In this document: positions 48,403 through 57,153 of the stretch, one piece after another
Position numbering within the stretch: the first letter of the stretch is position 1
How the letters are laid out: each line of letters opens with the position of its first letter
Assembly (NCBI RefSeq): GCF_902459745.1
Contig: NZ_CABPSJ010000001.1
Location: 1,302,001 to 1,366,000, forward strand
Source: Pandoraea communis
GTDB taxonomy: Bacteria; Pseudomonadota; Gammaproteobacteria; Burkholderiales; Burkholderiaceae
Length of the DNA stretch: 64,000 nt
Direction: 5' to 3'
Program-made: the position numbers and the translations under genes
Notes under the pieces: model-generated
What the model was told of the DNA's origin: nothing
What the model saw: the letters and a program-made list of their open reading frames with translations, nothing else
Database searches by the model: none

Positions 48403-49422
48403 ATGACGCTTCACGGACTATTTTTATGGTTGTTTGCCGCGGGAGTTGCGTGGGTTGCCGCCGTATTCTTGCGGCGTCATGCGGTTCGCTTGCACCTCGT
48501 GCAAGCGCCGAACCACCGCTCGTCGCATGCACGGCCTACGCCACAGGGCGGGGGGGTGGGCATTGTGCTGGCTGGTGTCGCCACCGCCGTCTGGGTGGGA
48601 GACGGTGAAATCCGCCAGGGGCTGACGCTTCTGTCGTTGCTGATCGCAGTTGTCGGTTTCTGGGACGACGTTGCACAAGTGTCCGCAAAACTCCGTTTCG
48701 CCGTGCAGTTGCTGGCAAGCGGTGCGTTGATCTGGCTGTATTGGTCGCCGGCTGCGTTGCCGCTGAGCGCGCAATGGGTCATCCCGGGACTTTGGTTAGC
48801 GGTGCCGCTGACGATCGCCAATGTATGGTGGATCAATCTGTTTAATTTCATGGATGGCATCGACGGCATTGCTGCGACGCAATGCATTTTCATGCTGCTC
48901 GGCGCGGCTGCACTCGGTGTGTATGTACAACCCGACTTGTCTGGCACGCCGGTCTGGCAATGGATGATCGCGCTGGCGGCGGCGTCGTTCGGATTCCTCT
49001 GCATGAATTGGCCGCCTGCGAAGATTTTCATGGGGGACGTGGGCAGCACTTATCTGGCGTTCGTCATGTTCGGTCTGGTTCTGATCAGCACCCGTGCCGG
49101 ATGGATGACCTATTCGGCCTGGGCGATTCTCGCCGCAGCATTCGTCGCGGATGCAACCGTGACGCTGGTACGGCGGATGGCGTCGGGGCAGCGATGGTCG
49201 CAGGCTCATCGAAGCCACGCGTACCAGCGACTCTCGAGGCGCTGGGGCTCCCATAAACGTGTCACGCTTCTGTTCGTGGGATTGAATGTTTTCTGGTTGC
49301 TGCCGCTAGCTTGGCTATCGTTGGCATGGCCTGAGGCAAGCTGGGCGTGCCTTGTGGCCGCTTACGCTCCGTTGGTCGTTACGGGGAGCAAACTCGGTGC
49401 CGGGAGGCCTGACCATGCGTAA
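48403..49422 (+). CDS. Undecaprenyl-phosphate glycosyl-1-phosphate transferase (WecA/WbpL family)
   Basis: A 339-residue membrane protein with about ten hydrophobic segments. Motifs of the MraY/WecA superfamily: PNHRSSHARPTPQGGGVGIV, VVGFWDDVAQ, NVWWINLFNFMDGIDGIAA, KIFMGDVGSTYLAF and the cytoplasmic HRSHAYQRLSRR. It transfers the first sugar phosphate (GlcNAc, QuiNAc or FucNAc type) to undecaprenyl phosphate. GGAAG precedes the ATG at 48403. It overlaps the following dehydratase gene by eight bases, as wbpL-wbpM pairs do. Confidence 0.88.
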   Translation: MTLHGLFLWLFAAGVAWVAAVFLRRHAVRLHLVQAPNHRSSHARPTPQGGGVGIVLAGVATAVWVGDGEIRQGLTLLSLLIAVVGFWDDVAQVSAKLRFAVQLLASGALIWLYWSPAALPLSAQWVIPGLWLAVPLTIANVWWINLFNFMDGIDGIAATQCIFMLLGAAALGVYVQPDLSGTPVWQWMIALAAASFGFLCMNWPPAKIFMGDVGSTYLAFVMFGLVLISTRAGWMTYSAWAILAAAFVADATVTLVRRMASGQRWSQAHRSHAYQRLSRRWGSHKRVTLLFVGLNVFWLLPLAWLSLAWPEASWACLVAAYAPLVVTGSKLGAGRPDHA

Positions 49423-51361
49423 AATTTTCAGTTCGCACCTGACGAGCATGCCGAGGCCGTACAAACAGGTGCTAATGTTGGTGACGGACATCGTACTGAT
49501 GACGTTCGCGGGATGGGCGGCATACTCGATCCGTCTCGGAGATTTCTTCGTACCGAATTCCCGGCAAGTACTGCTTTTGGCGGCGGCGCCTTTGCTTGCG
49601 CTGCCGTTTTTCGTTGTCTTCGGGCTGTACCGTTCGATCATTCGCTACGTGGGGGAGTACGCGCTGTGGGCTGCCGCACGGGCTATGACACTGGCGGCGC
49701 TGTGCTGGACCGGGTTGGCGTTTCTGACATCGATGACCGGATACGAGGGCATGCCCCGGTCCGTGCCGCTGATGTACTGGATGATCGGATTCATTCTGCT
49801 GGGTGGCAGCCGGTTTCTTGCGCGCTGGGTACTTTGGAAGCCGGTCAAGGAGCGCTTTCGCGGGCGCCAGGTGATGATTTACGGCGCTGGCGCGGCTGGG
49901 CGCCAACTGGCGGCATCGTTGCGGCAAGGCAAGGAATTATTGCCGGCGGGTTTCCTGGACGACGATCCGCGCCTGCACGGCACCGACGTCGCGGGGGTTC
50001 GCGTCTACTCGCCGAAGCGTTTGCGGTCACTGATCGACCAGTTCGGTATTCACGATGTCATCGTGACGCTTCCGTCGGTGTCGGCAGCTCGACGCCGGGA
50101 AGTCGTGGCTTTGCTGGAGCGGCATCGGGTGCACGTGCGTATCTTGCCCGCGCTCGTTGATATTGCGAGTGGCCGCCACCTGGTGAATATGGTGCGCGAA
50201 GTGAACATCGGTGATCTGCTCGGACGCGATCCGGTCGCAGCCGACCCGTCTTTGCTCGGACGCAGTATTACTGACAAGCGCGTGCTTGTCTCAGGCGCCG
50301 GAGGGTCGATCGGCTCGGAACTCTGCCGGCAGATTGCTTTGCAGAACCCTTCGCGCATGGTGCTCGTCGAATCGAGCGAACATGCGCTTTATCAGATTGA
50401 GCGGCATATCCGCGGTCTTGTGGATATCCCGGTACAGGCTTGCCTCGGGTCGGTGACGGACGAGGCGCTCATGCGACGCCTGATCGAAGACAATCGCATT
50501 CAGACGGTCTACCACGCCGCGGCGCATAAGCATGTGCCGCTGGTGGAGGCCAACGTCATCGAGGGCACTCGAAATAACGTGCTTGGCACGCGTGCGCTGG
50601 CGCAAAGCGCATTGGCGGCGGGTGTGGAAACATTTGTCCTGATTTCGACGGACAAGGCAGTACGGCCGACGAATGTGATGGGTGCAACCAAGCGCTGGGC
50701 CGAACTGGTGGTGCAGGATGCCGCGCGTACTGCTGCCGAACGCGGCACGGGACAGCGTTTCTGCGCAGTGCGCTTCGGCAATGTGCTGGGGTCGAGCGGG
50801 TCGGTGATTCCGCTGTTCAAGGAGCAGATTCAGAACGGCGGGCCCGTGACGGTGACCCATGAAGACGTCACACGATATTTCATGTCGATTCACGAGGCCG
50901 TCGAGCTGGTGATTCAGGCGGGCAGCATGGCGCAGGGCGGAGAAGTCTTCCTCCTCAATATGGGCGAACCCGTGAAGATCATCGACTTGGCGCGCAACAT
51001 GATTCGTCTTGCAGGGCACACCGTGTGCGACGCAGATTGCCCTGACGGTGATATCGAAATCGAGGTCACAGGTCTACGTCCGGGCGAAAAACTCTACGAA
51101 GAACTGCTGATAGCAAGCAGCAATGCGGAGGGGACATCTCATCCCAAGATCATGAAGGCGAACGAGCCTTGCATCGTCGGCGAGCGCTTGGTGAACCTCA
51201 TGAACCGTTTGGAGTACGGGCTGGACCGTCGGGATTCGGGCGCAACACGCGATCTGCTCATGTCGATCGCGCTGGCCACTGGGGCCGAACTCGACTCGGT
51301 AAGCGCACCGCCCGTCTTGCATCGTATCGATGGCAGGAAGGCCGGTGGTACGAACCCCTGA
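49415..51361 (+). CDS. wbpM: WbpM/CapD-type UDP-GlcNAc 4,6-dehydratase
   Basis: A 648-residue protein: four N-terminal membrane helices (residues about 15-130), a CoA-binding-like domain with YGAGAAGRQLAASL, then an SDR domain with LVSGAGGSIGSELCRQIA, AAHKHVPLVEAN, and STDKAVRPTNVMGATKR (Ser-Met-Lys triad). It makes UDP-4-keto-6-deoxy-GlcNAc for QuiNAc or FucNAc, the likely primer sugar. It ends the rightward polysaccharide block. Confidence 0.9.
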   Translation: MRKIFSSHLTSMPRPYKQVLMLVTDIVLMTFAGWAAYSIRLGDFFVPNSRQVLLLAAAPLLALPFFVVFGLYRSIIRYVGEYALWAAARAMTLAALCWTGLAFLTSMTGYEGMPRSVPLMYWMIGFILLGGSRFLARWVLWKPVKERFRGRQVMIYGAGAAGRQLAASLRQGKELLPAGFLDDDPRLHGTDVAGVRVYSPKRLRSLIDQFGIHDVIVTLPSVSAARRREVVALLERHRVHVRILPALVDIASGRHLVNMVREVNIGDLLGRDPVAADPSLLGRSITDKRVLVSGAGGSIGSELCRQIALQNPSRMVLVESSEHALYQIERHIRGLVDIPVQACLGSVTDEALMRRLIEDNRIQTVYHAAAHKHVPLVEANVIEGTRNNVLGTRALAQSALAAGVETFVLISTDKAVRPTNVMGATKRWAELVVQDAARTAAERGTGQRFCAVRFGNVLGSSGSVIPLFKEQIQNGGPVTVTHEDVTRYFMSIHEAVELVIQAGSMAQGGEVFLLNMGEPVKIIDLARNMIRLAGHTVCDADCPDGDIEIEVTGLRPGEKLYEELLIASSNAEGTSHPKIMKANEPCIVGERLVNLMNRLEYGLDRRDSGATRDLLMSIALATGAELDSVSAPPVLHRIDGRKAGGTNP

Positions 51362-51849
51362 TGGATCGCCGCTGGCGGGGGAATGTGGCCGGCGAGTCCA
51401 CTTTACCGGAGGGGCTGCGCGACCATCGAAGTCTATGGACTGGTCGAGAACGGTAATGGCACACAAGCCGTCAACGCCGAGAGGTAAACGATCGGTTCTC
51501 GTGCGTTGGATGGCAATATGGCGCGAATTCGAATTCACGGTTCTAGCGCACCGTCTTCCCAGGCTACGCCCTTGATTGTATTGCTCCTGTGAGGCGCAGG
51601 CAGCAGTGAATTGTTGCGGCGCAGCACCGACGTCGCTTGCTGAGAACTTGACAGGCGCGCATGAGCGTCTAGCCTTAATGACACCAAGCTCATGGTGCAT
51701 GCTCCACAGAGGAGCGATTGCGCCACGAATGCGGGGTGCGCAAGGAGGATAGACAACAAGGAGGTCGGCATCGTGCAAGACGATTCGTACGGCAAACGCC
51801 GGGCGGGCGTGCACTTTGGCGTCCGCGCGCATTGGTATCACTGCGCGCC
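51362..51849. other. Intergenic region between polysaccharide and oxidase loci
   Basis: About 490 bases. It contains a consensus -35 box at 51648 and a short frame (51773-51871) with a strong ribosome binding site, both listed separately. I see no clear terminator for the polysaccharide block. Confidence 0.45.
51648..51675 (+). promoter_or_regulatory. Candidate promoter of the oxidase operon
   Basis: TTGACA (51648-51653) is a perfect -35 box. TAGCCT (51670-51675), 16 bases on, is a weak -10. It lies about 100 bases before the short upstream frame and 175 before coxB. Confidence 0.35.
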
Positions 51850-51871
51850 ATGGCCCTCCCGATCCTCCTGA
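51773..51871 (+). CDS. Short upstream frame overlapping coxB
   Basis: A 32-codon frame starting GTG, with AAGGAGG eight bases upstream, the best ribosome binding site in this region. It ends 22 bases inside coxB in another frame. coxB itself lacks a site before its ATG at 51850, so the short frame may couple translation into coxB. It could also show a sequencing error, with the true coxB start here. The peptide (QDDSYGKRRAGVHFG) resembles nothing I know. Confidence 0.35.
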   Translation: MQDDSYGKRRAGVHFGVRAHWYHCAPWPSRSS

Positions 51872-53418
51872 TCGTCATTGTCGCCGCCGCGCTCGCCTTC
51901 CACTTCTGGAGCCCGTGGTGGCTGACCCCGCTGGCGTCGAACTGGCGCCAGATGGACGACACCCTCACCATTACGCTGATCATCACCGGCGTAGCCTTCG
52001 TTGTCGTGAATCTCTTCGTCGCCTGGGCGATCTTCCGCTATCGCCATCGCGACGGTCATCGGGCCGCCTACGAGCCGCATAACCGGCGTCTCGAAGGCTG
52101 GCTGATCGGCATTACCACCGTTGGCATTGCCGCCATGCTCGCGCCCGGCCTGTTCGTCTATGCCAAGCTCATCGATCCCCCCGCCAATGCGCGCGTCGTC
52201 GAGGTTGTCGGTCAACAGTGGCAGTGGCGCTTTCGCCTGCCCGGTCCGGACGGCCGTCTCGGCGCTTCCGACCCCAGCTATGTCACCGCCGAGAACCCGC
52301 TCGGCCTCAATCCCAAGGACCCTGCGAATCAGGACAATCGCATCGTCGACGCCCCGGAACTCCATCTGCTCGTCGGCGAGCCTGTGAAATTGCTGCTGCG
52401 CGCAAAAGACGTCCTGCACGATTTTTACGTCCCGCCGTTCCGCACGCGGATGAACATGGTGCCCGGCATGGTCACGCAAATGTGGCTCACCCCCACGCGC
52501 ACCGGACGTTTCGACATCCTTTGCGCCCAACTCTGCGGCGTGGGGCATGCGAACATGCGTGGCGTGGTCGTCGTCGACGACAAGCCCGCCTACGATGCCT
52601 GGGTCGCCAAACTGCCCACATTTGCTGCACTGCAAGCACAACATGCGGGCGCGGCGATGCTTGACCCGCTCGCCGCCAAAGGGAAGTTGCTGGCGCAGGC
52701 CAAGGGATGTGCCAGTTGCCACACCGTCGACGGCGCGCCCGGTGTCGGACCCACTTGGCACGGCCTGTTCGGCAAGACGGAGACGTTTCAGGACGGCAGT
52801 TCGGCACACGTCGACGAGGCGTACCTTTCCGCTTTCATTCGCAATCCAACCGCTCGCGTGCCCAAAGGCTTCGCACCGATCATGCCGAAGCTCGATTTGA
52901 CCGACGACGAGCTAAAGGCGCTCATCGCTTACATCAAGACATTAAGCACTGCGGCGTCGCCCGGGCTGACACCGGCGCAGCCGGCTACCCCGGCGTCTTC
53001 GCCCGCCGCACCTGTTGCTGCGCAGGCCACCACGCCCCCTATGTCCGTCTCTACCGCCAATAGGCCGGCACGCATGCTTCATACCGCCGCTGTTACCGCT
53101 GTCGCTTCCATCCTCGTGTCGACGTCCGTGCAGGCGGCCCCGCAGACGCCTGCGCCTACCATTCAATTGGCGCAGGACGCTGTGCAAACCCCCCGCCCAC
53201 CGGTCCAGTTCGCGCCGCTGACGCCCTCCGCGTCGCCGTATGCCGGTACGCAGCGACCGTCGCAACCCGCCCGCCGACAGGGAGGGACGGCCGGCCTGCC
53301 GTTGCAGAACGACCCGAATACCAACGCACCGCCGCTGGCGATCCCGCCACGGCAGTCCGGTAACCCGTCGTCGGGCCCGTCACAGCCGAGTGTGCCGATG
53401 ATCCGGCCTGCCCCGTAG
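51850..53418 (+). CDS. coxB: Cytochrome c oxidase subunit II with fused cytochrome c domain
   Basis: A 522-residue protein. Three hydrophobic segments at the N-terminus are followed by the cupredoxin domain with the CuA site CAQLCGVGHANM (Gln where Glu is usual), then a cytochrome c domain with CASCH and MPKLDLTDDELKALIAYIKTL. This is the caa3-type layout, taking electrons from cytochrome c. The last ~130 residues are unusual: a hydrophobic segment that looks like a signal peptide (from about 53041) then a Pro/Gln-rich tail. Start at 51850 lacks a ribosome binding site. Confidence 0.86.
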   Translation: MALPILLIVIVAAALAFHFWSPWWLTPLASNWRQMDDTLTITLIITGVAFVVVNLFVAWAIFRYRHRDGHRAAYEPHNRRLEGWLIGITTVGIAAMLAPGLFVYAKLIDPPANARVVEVVGQQWQWRFRLPGPDGRLGASDPSYVTAENPLGLNPKDPANQDNRIVDAPELHLLVGEPVKLLLRAKDVLHDFYVPPFRTRMNMVPGMVTQMWLTPTRTGRFDILCAQLCGVGHANMRGVVVVDDKPAYDAWVAKLPTFAALQAQHAGAAMLDPLAAKGKLLAQAKGCASCHTVDGAPGVGPTWHGLFGKTETFQDGSSAHVDEAYLSAFIRNPTARVPKGFAPIMPKLDLTDDELKALIAYIKTLSTAASPGLTPAQPATPASSPAAPVAAQATTPPMSVSTANRPARMLHTAAVTAVASILVSTSVQAAPQTPAPTIQLAQDAVQTPRPPVQFAPLTPSASPYAGTQRPSQPARRQGGTAGLPLQNDPNTNAPPLAIPPRQSGNPSSGPSQPSVPMIRPAP

Positions 53419-53554
53419 GCGGCAAAACACCTGACCGAGGCGATACCGACAGGCAACGCTGAGAAGCATCACCAAGAAGCAACGTTGAGAAGCCGCACCG
53501 GAATACGAAACCGAGAGAAGCCACCGCACCCACAACAACACAGGGAGACATCTC

Positions 53555-55420
53555 ATGACCGGAGATCCCGACAGTTCCGACAGCGCTGCCCATGCCGGCG
53601 CACACCCCGGCGGTTCCTACGATTTCTGGACGAAATACGTCTGGAGTCAGGATCACAAGGTGATCGCGGTGCAATACGCGTGCACGGCCATCGCGGTCGG
53701 CCTCGTGGGGCTCGTGCTCTCGAACCTCATGCGCATGCAACTGGGCTTCCCCGGCAAGTTCTCCTTCATCGACGCCAATCACTACTATCAGTACGTCACC
53801 ATGCACGGCATGATCATGGTGATCTATCTGCTCACGGCACTTTTCCTCGGCGGCTTCGGCAATTACCTGATCCCGCTGATGGTCGGCGCGCGCGACATGG
53901 TCTTCCCGTTCCTGAACATGCTCAGTTACTGGGTTTACCTGCTGGCGGTCATCGTGCTGATGGTGAGCTTCTTCGTACCGGGCGGCCCGACAGGCGCGGG
54001 CTGGACGCTTTATCCCCCGCAAGCGATCCTGCCGGGCACGCCGGGTACCGAATGGGGCATCGTGCTGATGCTCGTCTCGCTGGCGATCTTCATCGTGGCA
54101 GCGACGATGGGGGGCCTGAATTACGTCACGACGGTGCTGCAAGCGCGCACCGAGGGCATGACGTTGCTGCGCATGCCGCTCACGGTCTGGGGCATCGTGA
54201 TGGCAACGGTGCTGGCACTCCTCGCGTTCCCCGCGTTGTTTGTCTCCGCCGTGATGATGCTGCTCGACAAGACCCTGCATACGAGCTTCTTCATGCCGGC
54301 CATCGTGTCGATGGGGCAGCCGCTCGACTATCGCGGCGGCAGCCCGCTGCTGTTCCAGCATCTGTTCTGGTTCTTCGGCCATCCTGAGGTGTACATCGTC
54401 GCGTTGCCCGCGTTCGGCATCGTCTCGGATCTCATCAGTGTGCATGCGCGCAAGAACATCTTCGGCTACCGCATGATGGTCTGGGCGATTCTCGCCATCG
54501 GCGTGCTCTCGGTCGTCGTCTGGGCGCACCACATGTTCATCAGCGGCATGAATCCCTATTTCGGCTTCTTCTTCGCGACAACCACACTCATCATCGCGAT
54601 CCCGACTGCCATCAAGGTCTACAACTGGGTGCTCACGCTGTGGCGCGGCGACATTCACCTCACGGTGCCGATGCTGTTTGCCATCGGCTTCATCAGCACC
54701 TTCGTGATCGGCGGGCTTACCGGACTCTTCCTCGGCAACGTCAGCGTGGACATGCCGTTGTCGAATACCTACTTCGTCGTCGCTCACTTTCACATGGTGA
54801 TGGGCGTCTCGCCGCTGCTGGTGATCTTCGGCGGCATCTATCACTGGTATCCGCTGATCACCGGCAAGCGACTGAACGATCGTCTCGGCCAATGGCATTT
54901 CTGGATCACGTTTCTCGGCACCTACGCGATCTTCTTCCCGATGCACTACCTCGGCGTGCTCGGCATGCCGCGTCGCTACTACGAGTTCCAGAACTACAGC
55001 TTCATTCCCGAATCGGCGCACACGATGAACGCCTACATTTCGGTGGCGGCGTTTATTGTCGCCACCGGTCAGTTCCTGTTCCTGTTCAATCTGGCCTGGA
55101 GTCTGCGCCACGGCAAACCGGCGGGCGCGAATCCGTGGCGTGCCGCTTCGCTCGAATGGCAGACGCCCGACGTGCCGCCGGTTCACGGCAATTGGGGGCC
55201 GGTGCTGCCAGTGGCCTATCGCTGGCCCTACGAGTACAGCGTGCCGGGCGATATCGACGACTTCGTGCCGCAGAACCTCGCGCCCGACCCTCGCCGGCCG
55301 GCCACGCTCGTGTACGGCGATTCGGCGGCGCTGCCTCGCCGCGACATCCCCCCGCCGTTGCCGCCGTCTCCACCGGATTCGCCTGGTTCACCCGAGTCGC
55401 CCAAGGGAGCTACATCATGA
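53555..55420 (+). CDS. coxA: Cytochrome c oxidase subunit I
   Basis: A 621-residue haem-copper oxidase catalytic subunit. Haem and CuB ligands lie in YVTMHGMIMVI, WFFGHPEVYIV, WAHHMF and VAHFHMVMG. The Glu in GHPEVY marks the A-family D-channel end. A Pro-rich C-terminal tail of about 30 residues follows the last helix. It reduces oxygen to water and pumps protons in the inner membrane. GGGAG precedes the ATG at 53555. The stop overlaps the next gene (ATGA). Confidence 0.94.
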   Translation: MTGDPDSSDSAAHAGAHPGGSYDFWTKYVWSQDHKVIAVQYACTAIAVGLVGLVLSNLMRMQLGFPGKFSFIDANHYYQYVTMHGMIMVIYLLTALFLGGFGNYLIPLMVGARDMVFPFLNMLSYWVYLLAVIVLMVSFFVPGGPTGAGWTLYPPQAILPGTPGTEWGIVLMLVSLAIFIVAATMGGLNYVTTVLQARTEGMTLLRMPLTVWGIVMATVLALLAFPALFVSAVMMLLDKTLHTSFFMPAIVSMGQPLDYRGGSPLLFQHLFWFFGHPEVYIVALPAFGIVSDLISVHARKNIFGYRMMVWAILAIGVLSVVVWAHHMFISGMNPYFGFFFATTTLIIAIPTAIKVYNWVLTLWRGDIHLTVPMLFAIGFISTFVIGGLTGLFLGNVSVDMPLSNTYFVVAHFHMVMGVSPLLVIFGGIYHWYPLITGKRLNDRLGQWHFWITFLGTYAIFFPMHYLGVLGMPRRYYEFQNYSFIPESAHTMNAYISVAAFIVATGQFLFLFNLAWSLRHGKPAGANPWRAASLEWQTPDVPPVHGNWGPVLPVAYRWPYEYSVPGDIDDFVPQNLAPDPRRPATLVYGDSAALPRRDIPPPLPPSPPDSPGSPESPKGATS

Positions 55421-56052
55421 GACCCGCGCCGTCCTGGCCGCCGATGCCCTCGGGAGGCGTGCCCGTCGCACCGCCGCGCCGCCGCGCGGCGTCGCAGATC
55501 GCGCTCTGGTGGCTTATGGGCGTGATCGGCATGCTGTTCTCGTTAATGCTCGTCGCTTACGTGATGCGCATGAGTCTCGGGGACTGGCGTGCGCTGCCAC
55601 CCGTCAACGCGTTGTGGGTCACCACGGGCTTGCTGGGCGCCGCGTGCATCGTGATGCAGTCGTCGGCCTCGCAGGCCCGGCGCGGCGAATGGCGGCGCTC
55701 GCGGCGCGACTGGGGTCTCGCGGGCGTGCTGGCGCTCGCCTTCGTTGCGGGCCAACTGTGGGTCTGGCGCGATCTGGTGGCGCACCGCTACGGGGTGTCC
55801 GGCAATCCTGCGAACAGCTTCTTTTTTCTGCTGACAGGTCTGCACGCATTGCATCTGATCGGCGGGCTGGTGGCGTGGGCATGTCCGATACCGCGCCGCT
55901 TCACGTCCGCCACGCGCGCCCGCCGCCTGTCGCTGACGGCGCAGTACTGGCACTTTCTGTTCGTGCTGTGGGTCGTGCTGTTCGCCGCGATCGTCAACCT
56001 CACACCGGAGATCGCGCAGCGCTTGTGCGGCACCGGCGGGTTGAGTCCGTGA
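55417..56052 (+). CDS. Cytochrome c oxidase subunit III-like protein, short N-terminus
   Basis: A 211-residue membrane protein with five hydrophobic segments. FFFLLTGLHALHLIGGLVAW and SLTAQYWHFLFVLWVVLFAAI are the subunit III signatures. A Pro/Arg-rich N-terminus precedes the first helix. It begins ATGA inside the coxA stop, with GGGAG upstream. A second subunit III-like gene follows, so one of the two may have an accessory role. Confidence 0.8.
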   Translation: MRPAPSWPPMPSGGVPVAPPRRRAASQIALWWLMGVIGMLFSLMLVAYVMRMSLGDWRALPPVNALWVTTGLLGAACIVMQSSASQARRGEWRRSRRDWGLAGVLALAFVAGQLWVWRDLVAHRYGVSGNPANSFFFLLTGLHALHLIGGLVAWACPIPRRFTSATRARRLSLTAQYWHFLFVLWVVLFAAIVNLTPEIAQRLCGTGGLSP

Positions 56053-56087
56053 TGTGATGCGTTTGCCATGGCACGAGGAGTTGCATC

Positions 56088-56780
56088 GTGAATACGTCAT
56101 CGTCTGCCGTTCCCCGCGCTGCGCCGCCGCCTGACGGCTGGCGCGGTGTTGTCACCGACTGGTCGGGAGACCGGGCCGCGTTCCACGTGCCGTGGGGCAA
56201 GGCGATGATGTGGATCTTCCTGCTCTCGGACACGTTCGTGTTCAGCAGCTTCCTCATCGGCTACATGACGGTGCGCATATCGACGACCGCCGCGTGGCCG
56301 AACCCGGCAGAGATCTTCGCGCTCAACGTGAACGGTCATCCGGTGCCGTTGCTGCTCATCGCCATCATGACCTTCGTGCTCATCAGCAGCAGCGGCAGCA
56401 TGGCGATGGCGGTGAACTTCGCATACCGCCGCGACCGCGACAAGACGGCGGCCTGCATTCTCGCCACGGCGTATCTCGGCATCGCTTTCGTCGGCATGCA
56501 GGCATTCGAGTGGACCAACCTGATCGTTCACGAAGGCATCCGGCCCTGGGGCAATGCGATGGGCGCGGCGCAGTTCGGTGCGTGCTTCTTCATGATTACC
56601 GGCTTTCACGGGCTGCACGTGAGTGCGGGCGTCATCTATCTGCTCACGGTGATGCGCAAAGTGCTCAACGGTACGCTCGAGCGGCGCGATAACTATCAAC
56701 TCGTCGAGATCGCGGGCCTTTACTGGCACTTCGTAGATCTCGTCTGGGTGTTTATCTTTGCGCTGTTTTATCTCTGGTAG
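56088..56780 (+). CDS. coxC: Cytochrome c oxidase subunit III family protein
   Basis: A 230-residue membrane protein with MMWIFLLSDTFVFSSFLIGY at the first helix, GMQAFEWTNLI, FMITGFHGLHVSAGVIYLL and YWHFVDLVWVFIFALFYLW at the end, all typical of subunit III. It starts with GTG after GAGGAG. It stabilises the proton-input path of subunit I. It is followed nine bases on by the subunit IV gene. Confidence 0.9.
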   Translation: MNTSSSAVPRAAPPPDGWRGVVTDWSGDRAAFHVPWGKAMMWIFLLSDTFVFSSFLIGYMTVRISTTAAWPNPAEIFALNVNGHPVPLLLIAIMTFVLISSSGSMAMAVNFAYRRDRDKTAACILATAYLGIAFVGMQAFEWTNLIVHEGIRPWGNAMGAAQFGACFFMITGFHGLHVSAGVIYLLTVMRKVLNGTLERRDNYQLVEIAGLYWHFVDLVWVFIFALFYLW

Positions 56781-56788
56781 GAGGCGCG

Positions 56789-57145
56789 ATGGAATCCACG
56801 ACAACACCGGTTGTGCACACGGCCGTTACCGGGGCAGACGCGAAGGGGCAACAGCACTCGGTCGGCATCTACCTCAAGGTATGGGGGCTGCTGTTCGTGC
56901 TCTCGACGCTGTCGTATCTGGTCGACTATGCCAACCTGCAAGGCTATCTGCGCTGGGGGCTGATACTCGCGCTGATGGTGGCCAAGGCGGGGCTTATCGT
57001 GGCGGTGTTCATGCACATGCGCTGGGAGCGTCTCGCGCTCGTCTATGCGATCCTGATTCCGCCGCTGGCACTGCTGGTGTTGATGGGGCTGATGGCTGCC
57101 GAGGCGGACTACACGTTCCTCACGCGGCTCGCGCACTTCCGCTGA
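56789..57145 (+). CDS. Cytochrome c oxidase subunit IV family protein
   Basis: A 118-residue protein with three hydrophobic segments. IYLKVWGLLFVLSTLSYLVD, ILALMVAKAGLIVAVFMHMR and YAILIPPLALLVLMGLM match the prokaryotic subunit IV (CoxF/CyoD-like) family. It is a small structural subunit. It ends the oxidase operon, eight bases from the convergent LysR gene, with no hairpin between. Confidence 0.86.
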   Translation: MESTTTPVVHTAVTGADAKGQQHSVGIYLKVWGLLFVLSTLSYLVDYANLQGYLRWGLILALMVAKAGLIVAVFMHMRWERLALVYAILIPPLALLVLMGLMAAEADYTFLTRLAHFR

Positions 57146-57153
57146 GCCGCCCG

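Noticed and set aside
53156-55186. Very long open frame on the minus strand across coxA
   Set aside because: It is rich in His, Arg and Glu without any fold signature; the plus strand encodes an unmistakable oxidase subunit I.
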